Positions 10,626 through 21,600 of a stretch of 64,000 nt of DNA are shown one piece after another. Source of the DNA: Monoplex corrugatus (taxonomy: Eukaryota > Mollusca > Gastropoda > Littorinimorpha > Ranellidae); assembly GCA_030674185.1 (NCBI GenBank), contig JAPXFY010000018.1, forward strand, positions 41,502,711-41,566,710. Reading direction: 5' to 3'. The position numbers and the translations under genes were made by a program. The notes beneath the pieces were generated by a model. That model saw nothing but the letters and a program-made list of their open reading frames with translations, did no database searches and had not been told where the DNA came from. Position 1 is the stretch's first letter. Each line of letters begins with the position of its first letter.

Positions 10626-11040
10626 ACGCCTCACTTGTAGAAACAAAGGTTTAAAACATGATGTCTCACCTATAGAAATAAAGGTTTAAAACGATGTCTC
10701 AACTGCAGAAACAAAGGTTTAAAACATTTTGTTTCACCTATACAAATAAAGGTTTAAAAACATGATGTCTCACCTGTAGAAATAAAGGTTTAAAATATGA
10801 TGTCTCACCTGCAGAAACAAAGGTTTAAAACATGACATCTCACCTGTAGAAACAAAGGTTTAAAACATGACATCTCACCTGTAGAAACAAAGGTTTAAAA
10901 CATGATGTCTCACCTGTAGAAATACAGGTTCAAAACAAGACGTCACACCTGCAGAAACAAAGGTTTAAAACATTTTGTTTCACCTGTACAAATAAAGGTT
11001 TAAAAACATGTCTCACCTGTAGAAATAAAGGTTTAAAATA
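10624..11040. repeat. 35-bp minisatellite array, left part
   Basis: About twelve units of the 35-bp minisatellite (plus strand: ACCTGTAGAAATAAAGGTTT then AAAACATGATGTCTC, with a variant CTGCAGAAACAAAGG). The array is interrupted at 11041 by a Tc1-like transposon and resumes at 12650-12652 in the same phase, so left and right parts were continuous before insertion. Confidence 0.9.
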
Positions 11041-12649
11041 AGCTACGCACAAAAAGTTAAGGATCACTATGAGAAAACAGGTGCGTAATAAACTCAGTTC
11101 GCTACTGTTATTTATTTCTCAGTCCAGCCAAATTGTTATGAATTCTTGTTCAGCTGTAAGTGGGCGATGTTGTGTTAGTGCGAAAATTGCACGGGATTCT
11201 CTACTACTGAGCTTGGCCGCAAACGCAAAAGCGGAAACTTGCGAAAAAGGACCTTGTTTTGGACCGTTCTGCCTGAACACATTGCACAAGCCAGATGGAA
11301 AAACCATTATGCACGTGCAAGCACTGCTATTTATGTGTGAGATGCTGTCTCTTGCTTGGCTTTATAAGAAGACATTCCACCAGTAGTAGGCCTGATCTGA
11401 CAATGCCTCCACGACGAAAATTGAGCGAGTTTGAGAGGGGACGAGCTGTTGCATGGTTCCAAGATGGTGTTCCCAAGCGAGAAGTGGCCCGGCGACTTCA
11501 GGTGTCCATCTCGGTCATTGTCAGACTGATTCAACGCTTCACAGCCACTGGGAGGGTCCATGAAAGACGCAGATCTGGTCGACCGAAGAAGACAAACCCA
11601 CGTGAAGATCGTCTCATTGAACGACAAGCCCTGCAGACAAGAACAGCCTCTTCCAGCATCATTCGAAGGCAGCTGAGGGTGGCTACTAACATCAACATCA
11701 GCCAGCAGACCATACGGAACCGCCTTCATGGGTTTAACCTCCGTTCTCGTCGCCCAGCTGTACGGCCACGCTTAACTCCAGACCATAGGGCAGCACGCCG
11801 CGCCTTCTGCAGACGTCACGTGAGGTGGACACGTCAGCAATGGTCCCAGGTCCTGTTCAGTGATGAATCACGCTTCACCATGAACCACAACGACGGCCGA
11901 CTGAGGGTCAAGAGGCGCCCAGGGCAACGCTTTATTGACACCACTGTCCAAGAAAAGGTGGCCTTTGGTGGAGGTTTTGTAATGGTCTGGGGGGCCTTCA
12001 GCCTTCACCACAGAACACCCTTGTATCATGTACAGGGTAACCTGACTGGCCTCCGATACCGGGATGAGATCCTTCGACCGCTAGCTGTGCCTACACTGCA
12101 GCAGATGGGACCGACGGCTGTCTACCAGGCAAGGGTGGTCAACGACTTCCTGCAGCAGTCTGGAGTCAACAGAATGGAGTGGCCAGCATGCAGTCCCGAT
12201 CTCAACCCGATTGAGAACCTCTGGGATGAGCTGGATCGCAAAGTGAGGAGCAACCACCCCCCTCCCAGGGATGCCCAACACCTCTACCAGATGCTGCAGG
12301 CTGAGTGGCAGGCGCTTCCACAGAGGATCTTCACCAACCTGGTCAACTCGATGAGGACTCGCTGCGTCGAGTGCCAGAACAGCCATGGCGGTTACACGCA
12401 TTACTGAACTTTTGGGAGCATCAGAATGCCCTGTCTTGTGATTTCAATGACTTTGGGAAATCAAATTTCGATACGTACCCACTTTGATCAAATGTACACA
12501 CCAAACGATTGCTCGAAATTGAAGGCAATTGTGTATCGTTATGACTAAAGCATGGAATTAACTGTTTGCCAAACTTCAACGCATTGGCTTTCTTATTTTG
12601 AAAGTTATGAATATTTAAGCAAGTGATCCTTAACTTTTTGTGCGTAGCT
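11041..12649 (+). mobile_element. Tc1-like DNA transposon, family 1, copy 1
   Basis: This 1609-bp element is bounded by perfect 28-bp terminal inverted repeats (11041-11068 and 12622-12649, beginning AGCTACGCACAAAAAG) and flanked by TA on both sides (11039-11040 and 12650-12651), the classic Tc1/mariner target duplication. It sits inside a 35-bp minisatellite unit: removing the element and one TA leaves a normal unit. It encodes one transposase. A near-identical sister is at 53511-55142. The inverted repeats and the reading frame look young, although the transposase has lost a catalytic residue. Confidence 0.95.
11403..12407 (+). CDS. Tc1-like transposase with an in-frame deletion removing the second catalytic Asp
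   Basis: The 334-codon frame has the expected order: an N-terminal helix-turn-helix (about residues 8-45, GVPKREVARRLQVS), a GRPKK motif near 59-63 (the GRPR-like linker of this family), a second helix-turn-helix near 85-115 and a DDE catalytic domain. The first Asp is D154 in VLFSDESRF and the Glu is in SPDLNPIENLW (E271). The second Asp is missing: after AVYQ the protein jumps to ARVVNDF, whereas the sister copy has eight more residues there (DENARPHR). The 24-bp deletion keeps the frame. Other odd changes are LRVKRR for LRVWRR and GGFVMVW for GGSVMVW. The ATG at 11403 is preferred because the family protein begins with this basic MPPRRK start; the frame is open further upstream only by chance. 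The protein should still bind DNA but cannot be catalytically competent. Confidence 0.92.
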   Translation: MPPRRKLSEFERGRAVAWFQDGVPKREVARRLQVSISVIVRLIQRFTATGRVHERRRSGRPKKTNPREDRLIERQALQTRTASSSIIRRQLRVATNINISQQTIRNRLHGFNLRSRRPAVRPRLTPDHRAARRAFCRRHVRWTRQQWSQVLFSDESRFTMNHNDGRLRVKRRPGQRFIDTTVQEKVAFGGGFVMVWGAFSLHHRTPLYHVQGNLTGLRYRDEILRPLAVPTLQQMGPTAVYQARVVNDFLQQSGVNRMEWPACSPDLNPIENLWDELDRKVRSNHPPPRDAQHLYQMLQAEWQALPQRIFTNLVNSMRTRCVECQNSHGGYTHY

Positions 12650-12651
12650 TA

Positions 12652-15600
12652 TGATGTCTCACCTGCAGAAACAAAGGTTTAAAACATGATGTCTCACCTG
12701 TAGAAACAAAGGTTTAAAAAATGTCATCTGTAGAAATAAAGGTTTAAAACATATTGTTTCACCTGCAGAAATACAGGTTTAAAACATGTCTTGCATGGCA
12801 TGTAGAAATAAAGGATTAAAACATGTAGAAATAAACGTTTACGCCGTGATGTCTCCGCTGTAGAAATAAAGGTTTAATATACGATGCCTCACCTGTAGAA
12901 ATAAAGGATTAAAACATGATGTCTCACCTGTAGAAATAAAGGTATAAAACAAGACATCACACCTGCAGAAACAAAGGTTTAAAACCTGATGTCTCACCTG
13001 TAGAAACAAAGGTTTAAAACACGATGTCTCACCTGCAGACATCACACCTCCAGAAACAAAGGTTTAAAACATGGTCTCACCAGTAGAAATAAAAGTTTAA
13101 ACGTGACGTCTCACCCATAGAAATAAATGTTTAACATATGATGCCTCACCTGTAGAAATAAAGGTTTAAAACATGATGTCTCACCTGTAAAAATAAATAT
13201 TTAAAACAAGATTTAAAATAAGGCATTACAACTGCAGAAACAAAGGTTTAAACATCTCACCTGCAGAAATAATGGTTTAAAATATGTCTCACATGCAGAA
13301 ATAAAGGTTAAAAATGACACGTCACACCTGCGGAAACAAACGTTTAAAACATGTCTCTCCTGTAGAAATAAAGGTTTAAAACACGAAATCACACCTGGAG
13401 AAACAAAGGTTTAAAACAAGACGTCACACCTGCAGAAACAAAGGTTTAAAACATGATGTCTCACCTGTAGAAACAAAGGTTTAAAACATGATGTCTCACC
13501 TGTAGAAATAAAGGTTTAAAACAAAACATCACACCTGCAGAAACAAAGGTTTAAACATGATGTCTCCCTGTGGAAATAAAGGTGTAAAACATGTCTCGCC
13601 TGTAGAAATAAAGTTTAAAACATGATGTCTCACCTGTAGAAATTAAAGAAGACGCCACACCTGTAGAAATGAAGGATTAAAACATGATGTCTCACCTGTA
13701 CAAAACAAAGGTCTAAAACGTGATGTCTCAATTGTACAAATAAAGGTTTAAAACAAGATGTCACTCCTGCAGAAACAAACATTTAAAACATGATGCCTCA
13801 CCTGTAGAAATAAAGGTTTAAAACATGTCTCACCTGTTGAAATAAAGGTTTAGAACAAGACGTCACACCTGCAGAAACAAAAGTTTAAAACCTGATGTCT
13901 CACCTGTAGAAATAAATGTTTAAAATAAGATGTCACACCTGTGGAAACAAAGGTTTAAAACATGTCTCACCTGTAGAAACAAAGGTTTAAAACATGATGT
14001 CTCACCTGTAGAAATAAAGGTTTAAAACATGTCTCACCTGTAGAAATACAGGTTTAAAACATGATGACACACCTGCAACAACAAAGGTTTAAAACACGAC
14101 ATCCCACATGTAGAAAAGAAGGTTTAAAACATGTCTCACCCGCAGAAACATAGGGTTAAAACAGGACATCACACCTGCAGAAACAAACATTTAAAACATG
14201 ATGCCTCACCTGTCGAAACAAAGGCTTAAAACATGATGTCTCACCTGTAGAAATGAAGGTGGAAAACATGGTGTCTCACCTGTAGAAATAAAGATTTAAA
14301 ACATGTCCCACCTGTAGAAATAAAGGATTAAAAGAAGACGCCACACCTGTAGAAACGAAGGATTAAAACATGATCTCTCACCTGTTGAAGCAAAGGTTTA
14401 AAACGTGATGTCTCACCTGTACAAATAAAGGTCTAAAACAAGATGTCACTCCTGCAGAAACAAACGTTTAAAACATGATGCCTCACCAGTAGAAATAAAG
14501 GTTTAAAACATGTCTCACCTGTAGAAATAGAAAGTAAAGTTTAAAACAAAATGTCACACCTATGGAAACAAAGGTTCAAAAATGATGTCTCACCTGTAGA
14601 AATAGAGGTTTAAAACAAGATGTCACGCCTCCAAAAACAAAGGTTTAAAACCTGATGTCTCACCTGTAGAAATAAAGGTTTAAAAGAAGATGTCACAGCT
14701 GTGGAAACAAAGGTTTAAAACATGTTCTCCCACCTGTACAAACAAAGGTTTAAAACATGATGTCTCACATGTAGAAATAAAGATTTAAAACATGTCTCAC
14801 CTGTAGAAATAAAGGATTAAAAGAAGACACCACACCTGTAGAAATGAAGGATTAAAACATGATCTCACACCTGTAGAAACAAAGGTTTAAAACATGATGT
14901 CTCACCTGTAGAAATAAAGGTTTAAAACAAGACGTCACACTTGCAGAAATAAAGGTTTAAAATATGATGTCTTACCTGCAGAAACAAAGGTTGAAAACAT
15001 GCCTCAACTGTACAAATAAAGGTTTAAAAGAAGACATCACTTCTACAGAAACAAACGTTTAAAACATAATGCCTCACCTGTTGAAATAAAGGTTTAAAAA
15101 CATGAGTCTCACCATGTTAAAGAATAATAGAAAAAAGGTTTAAAACAAGACGTCATACCTGCAGAAACAAAGGTTTAAAACATGATGTCTCACCTGTAGA
15201 AATAAAGGTTTAAAACAAAATGTCACACCTGTAAAACAAAGGTTTAAGACATGCTGTCTTACCTGTAGAAAAAACGTTAAAACATGATGTCTGCCTGTAG
15301 AAATAAAGGTTAAAACAGACGTCCACCTGAAACAAAGTAAAGACAGAGTCACACCTGTAGAAATAAGGTTTAAAAACATGATGTCTCACCTGTAGAAACA
15401 AAGGTTAAAACTGATGTCTCAACTGTAAAATAAAGGATTTAAAACAAGAAGCACACAGCAAACAACATTAACGATCCACCTGTAGAAATAAAGTAAAATC
15501 TCTAAAAAGGATAGAACACGTCACACCTGCAGAAACAAAGTTAAAACTGATGTCTCACCTGTAGAAATAAAGGTTTAAAAAATGTCCACCTGTAGAAAAA

Positions 15601-18600
15601 AGGTATTAAAACATGTCTCACCTGTAGAAACAAAGGTTAAAACATGTCTCACCTGTAAAAATAAAGGTTTAAAACAGCATCACACTGCGAAACAAAGGTT
15701 TAAAACATGATGTCACACTGTAAAAAAAGGTTTAAAACAAGACATCACACTGTAGAAACAAAGGTTTAAAACAGTATGTCTCACCAGAGAATAAAGGTTT
15801 AAAACAGACTCACACCTGCAGAAACAAACGATTTAAAACATATGCCTCACCTGTGAAACAAAGGTTAAAACATGATGTCTCACCTGTAGAAATAAAGGTT
15901 AAAACATGGTGCTCACCTGTAGAAATAAAGATTTAAAACATGATGTCCACCTGTAGAAATAAAGATTAAAACAGAGCCACACCTGTAGAAAAAGGATTAA
16001 AACATGATCTCTCACCTGTAGAACAAAGGTTTAAAACTGATGTCTCACCTGTAAAATAAAGGTCTAAAAAATGATGTCACCCTGCAGAAACAAAGTTTAA
16101 AACATGATGCCTCACCAGTAGAAATAAAGGTTTAAAACATGTCTCACCTGTAGAAATAGAAAGTAAGTTTAAAACAAAATGTCACACCTATGGAAACAAA
16201 GGTTTAAAACATGATGCCCCACCTGTACAAACAAAGGTTTAAAACATGATGTCTCACCTGTAGAAATAAAGATTTAAAAACATGTCCCATCTGTAGAAAT
16301 AGAGTATTAAAAGAAGATGCCACACCTGTAGAAATGAAGGATTAAAACATGATCTCTCACCTGTAGAAACAACGGTTTAAAAACAAGACGTCACTTCTGC
16401 AGAAACAAACATTTAAAACATGATGCCCCACCTGTACAAAATAAAGGTTTAAAACATGATGTCATCACCTGTAGAAACAAAGGTTTAAAAACAAAATCAC
16501 ACCTGCAGAAACAAAGGTTTAAAACATGATGTCTCACCTGTAGAAATAAAGGTTTAAAACAAGACGTCACACTTGCAGAAATAAAGGTTTAAAATATGAT
16601 GTCTTACCTGCAGAAACAAAGGTTGAAAACATGCCTCAACTGTACACAATAAAGGTTTAAAAGAAGACATCACTTCTACAGAAACAAACGTTTAAAACAT
16701 AATGCCTCACCTGTTGAAATAAAGGTTTAAAACATGATGTCTCACCTGTAGAAATAAGTAGAAATAAAGGTTTAAAACAAGACGTCATAACCTGCAGAAA
16801 CAATGGTTTAAAACATGATGTCTCACCTGTAGAAATAAAAGTTTAAAACAAGATGTCACACCTGTAAAAACAAAGGTTTAAGACATGCTGTCTTACCTGT
16901 AGAAACAAACGTTTAAAACATGATGTCTGACCTGTAGAAATAAAGGTTCAAAACACAGACGTCACACCTACAGAAACAAAGGTATAAAACATGATGTCCC
17001 TTCTGTAGAAATAAAGGTTTAAAACATGATGTTTCACCTGTAGAAACAAAGGTATAAAACATGATGTCTCAACTGTAGAAATAAAGATTTAAAACAAGAC
17101 ATCACACACATGTGTCTTACCGTAGAAATAAGATTTAAAAGAAGACATCACACCTGCAGAAACAAAGGTGTAAAACATGTCTCACCTGTAAAAATAAAGG
17201 ATTAAAACATGTCTCACCTGTAGAAATAAAGGATTAAAACATGATGTTCACCTGTAAAAATAAGGATTAAAAATGTCTCACCTGTAAAAATAAAGGTTTA
17301 AAACGACATCCACCTGCAGAAACAAAGGTTTAAAACATGATGTCTCACTTGTAGAAAAAAGGTTTAAAACAGACATCACACCTGTGAAACAAAGGTTTAA
17401 AACGTGATGTCTCACCTGTAGAAATAAAGGTTTAAAACAAGACGTCACACCTGCAGAAACAAAGATTTAAAACATTATGTCTCACTGTAGAAACAAAGGT
17501 TTAAAACATGTCTCACCTGTAAAAAGATAGGTTTAAAAACATGTCTTACTGTAGAAATAAATGTTTAAAACATGATGTCTCACCTATAGAAATAAAAGTT
17601 TAAAAATGACATGTCATCTGTAGAAAAATGGATTTAAAACATGCCATATCACCTGTAGAAATAGAGGTTTAAATAATGATGTCTCACCTGTAGAAATAAA
17701 GGTTTAAAATATGATGTCTCACCTGCAGAAACAAAGGTTAAAACATGATGTCTCACCTGTAGAAACAAAGGTTTAAAAAATGATGTCTTATCTGTAGAAA
17801 TAAAGGTTTAAAACATATTGTTCACCTGCAGAAATACAGGTTTAAAACATGTCTTGCATGGCATGTAGAAATAAAGGATTAAAACATGTAGAAATAAACG
17901 TTTACGCCTGATGTCTCCGCTGTAGAAATAAAGGTTTAATATACGATGCCTCACCTGTAGAAATAAAGGATTAAAACATGATGTCTCACCTGTAGAAATA
18001 AAGGTATAAAACAAGACTCACACCTGCAGAAACAAAGTTTAAACCTGATGTCTCACCTGTAGAAACAAAGGTTTAAAACACGATGTCTCACCTGCAGACA
18101 TCACACCTCCAGAAACAAAGGTTTAAAACATGGTCTCACCAGTAGAAATAAAAGTTTAAACGTGACGTCTCACCCATAGAAATAAATGTTTAACATATGA
18201 TGCCTCAACTGTAGAAATAAAGGTTTAAAAATGATGTTCACCTGTAAAAATAAATATTTAAAACAAGATTTAAAATAAGGCATTACAACTGCAGAAACAA
18301 AGGTTTAAACATCTCACCTGCAGAAATAATGGTTTAAAACATGTCTCACATGCAGAAATAAAGGTTAAAAATGACACGTCACACCTGCGGAAACAAACGT
18401 TTAAAACATGTCTCACCTGTAGAAATAAAGGTTTAAAACACGAAATCACACCTGAAGAAACAAAGGTTTAAAACAAGACGTCACACCTGCAGAAACAAAG
18501 GTTTAAAACATGATGTCTCACCTGTAGAAACAAAGGTTTAAAACATGATGTCTCACCTGTAGAAATAAAGGTTTAAAACAAAACATCACACCTGCAGAAA

Positions 18601-21600
18601 CAAAGGTTTAAACATGATGTCTCACCTGTGGAAATAAAGGTGTAAAACATGTCTCGCCTGTAGAAATAAAGTTTAAAACATGTCTCACCTGTAGAAATTA
18701 AAGAAGACGCCACACCTGTAGAAATGAAGGATTAAAACATGATGTCTCACCTGTACAAAACAAAGGTCTAAAACGTGATGTCTCAATTGTACAAATAAAG
18801 GTTTAAAACAAGATGTCACTCCTGCAGAAACAAACATTTAAAACATGATGCCTCACCTGTAGAAATAAAGGTTTAAAACATGTCTCACCTGTTCAAATAA
18901 AGGTTTAAAACATGTCTCACCTGTAGAAATAAAGGTTTAGAACAAGACGTCACACCTGCAGAAACAAAAGTTTAAAACCTGATGTCTCACCTGTAGAAAT
19001 AAATGTTTAAAATAAGATGTCACACCTGTGGAAACAAAGGTTTAAAACATGTCTCACCTGTAGAAACAAAGGTTTAAAACATGATGTCTCACCTGTAGAA
19101 ATAAAGGTTTAAAACATGTCTCACCTGTAGAAATACAGGTTTAAAACATGATGACACACCTGCAACAACAAAGGTTTAAAACACGACATCCCACATGTAG
19201 AAAAGAAGGTTTAAAACATGATGTCTCACCCGCAGAAACATAGGGTTAAAACAGGACATCACACCTGCAGAAACAAACATTTAAAACATGATGCCTCACC
19301 TGTCGAAACAAAGGCTTAAAACATGATGTCTCCACCTGTAGAAATGAAGGTGGAAAACATGGTGTCTCACCTGTAGAAATAAAGATTTAATACATGTCCC
19401 ACCTGTAGAAATAAAGGATTAAAAGAAGACGCCACACGCTGTAGAAATGAAGGATTAAAACATGATCTCTCACCTGTTGAAGCAAAGGTTTAAAACGTGA
19501 TGTCTCACCTGTACAAATAAAGGTCTAAAACAAGATGTTACTCCTGCAGAAACAAACGTTTAAAACATGATGCCTCACCTGTAGAAATAAAGGTTTAAAC
19601 ATGTCTCACCTGTAGAAATAGAAAGTAAAGTTTAAAACAAAATGTCACACACCTTACGGAAACAAAGGTTCAAAAATGATGTCTCACCTGTAGAAATAGA
19701 GGTTTAAAACAAGATGTCACGCCTCCAAAAACAAAGGTTTAAAACCTGATGTCTCACCTGTAGAAATAAAGGTTTAAAAGAAGATGTCACAGCTGTGGAA
19801 ACAAAGGTTTAAAACATGTTCTCCCACCTGTACAAACAAAGGTTTAAAACATGATGTCTCACCTGTAGAAATAAAGATTTAAAACATCTCACCTGTAGAT
19901 ATAAAGGATTAAAAGAAGACACCACACCTGTAGAAATGAAGGATTAAAACATGATCTCTCATCTGCAGAAACAAAAGTTTAAAACGTGATGTCTCATCTG
20001 TACAAATAACGGTTTAAAACAAGACGTCGCTCCTGCAGAAACAAACGTTTAAAACACGATGCCTCATCTGCAGAAATAAAGGTTTAAAACATGATGTCAC
20101 ACCTGCAGAAATAGAAATAAAGGTTTAAATCAAGATGTCACACCTGCGGAAACAAATGTTCAAATATAATGTCTCACCTGTAGAAATAAAGGTTTAAAAC
20201 AAGACGTCCCACCATCGGAAACACAGGTTTAAAACATGTCTCACCTGTAAAACTAAAGGTTTAAAACACGAAATCACACCTGCAGAAACAAAGGTTTAAT
20301 ACATGATGTCTCACTTGTAGAAAAACAGGTTTCAAACAAGACGTCACACCTGCAGAAACAAACGTTTAAAACATGACGTCATACCTGTAGAAACAAAGGT
20401 TTAAAACATGATGTCTCACCTGTACAAATAAAGGTTTAAAACAAGACGTTACTTCTACAGAAACAAACGTTTAAAACATGCCTCACCTGTAGAAATAAAG
20501 GTTTAAAACATGATGTCTCACCTGTAGAAATAAAGGTTTAAAACATGATGTCTCACCTGTATACATAAAGTTTTCAAACAAGACGTCACACCTGTAGAAA
20601 CAAAAGTATAAAACGTGATGTCTCACCTGTACAAATAAAGGTTTAAATCAAGATGTCACTCCTACAGAAACAAACGTTTAAAACATGCCTCATCTGTAGA
20701 AATAAAGGTTTAAAACATGTCTCACCTGTAGAAATAAAGATTTAAAACATGTCTCACCTGTAGAAATAAAGGATTAAAAGAAGACACCACACCTGTAAAA
20801 ATAAAGGATTAAAACATGATCTCTCACCTGTAGAAACAAAGGTATAAAACATGATGTCTCACCTGTAGAAATAAAGGTTTAAAACAAAACGTCACACCTG
20901 TGGAAACAAAGGTTTAAAACATGTCCCACCTGTACAAAGTTTTAAAACATGATGTCTCACCTGTAGAAATAAAGATTTAAAACATGTCTCACTTGTAGAA
21001 ATAAAGGATTAAAAGAAGACACCACACCTGTAAAAATGAAGGATTAAAACATGATCTCTCACCTGTAGAAACAAAGGTATAAAACATGATGTCTCACCTG
21101 TAGAAATAAAGGTTTAAAACAAGACAAGATGTCACTCCTGCAGAAACAAACATTCAAAGCCTGATGCCTCACCTGTAGAAACAAAGGTTTAAAACATGAT
21201 GTCTCACCTGTAGAAATAGAAATAAAAGTTTAAAACAAGACATCACACCTGCTGAAACAAAGGTTCAAAAATGATGTCTCACCTGTAGAAAGAGGTTTAA
21301 AACAAGATGTCACACCTGAAGAAACAAAGGTTTAAAACCTGATGTCTAACCTGTAGAAATAAAGGTTTAAAACAAGACGTCACACCTGTGGAAACAAAGG
21401 TTTAAAACATGATGTCCCACCTGTACAAACAAAGGTTTAAAACATGAAGTCTCACCTGTAGAAATAAAGATTTAAAACATGTCCCACCTGTAGAAATAAA
21501 GGATTAAAAGAAGATGCCACACCTGTAGAAATGAAGGATTAAAAACATGATCTCTTACCTGTAGAAACAACGGTTTAAAACGTGATGTCTCACCTGTACA

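Noticed and set aside
11069..11386. 105-codon frame upstream of the transposase, present in both Tc1 copies
   Set aside because: The copies are nearly identical DNA, so sharing a frame is not evidence of selection, and the frame has no domain. The left inverted repeat and untranslated region lie here.
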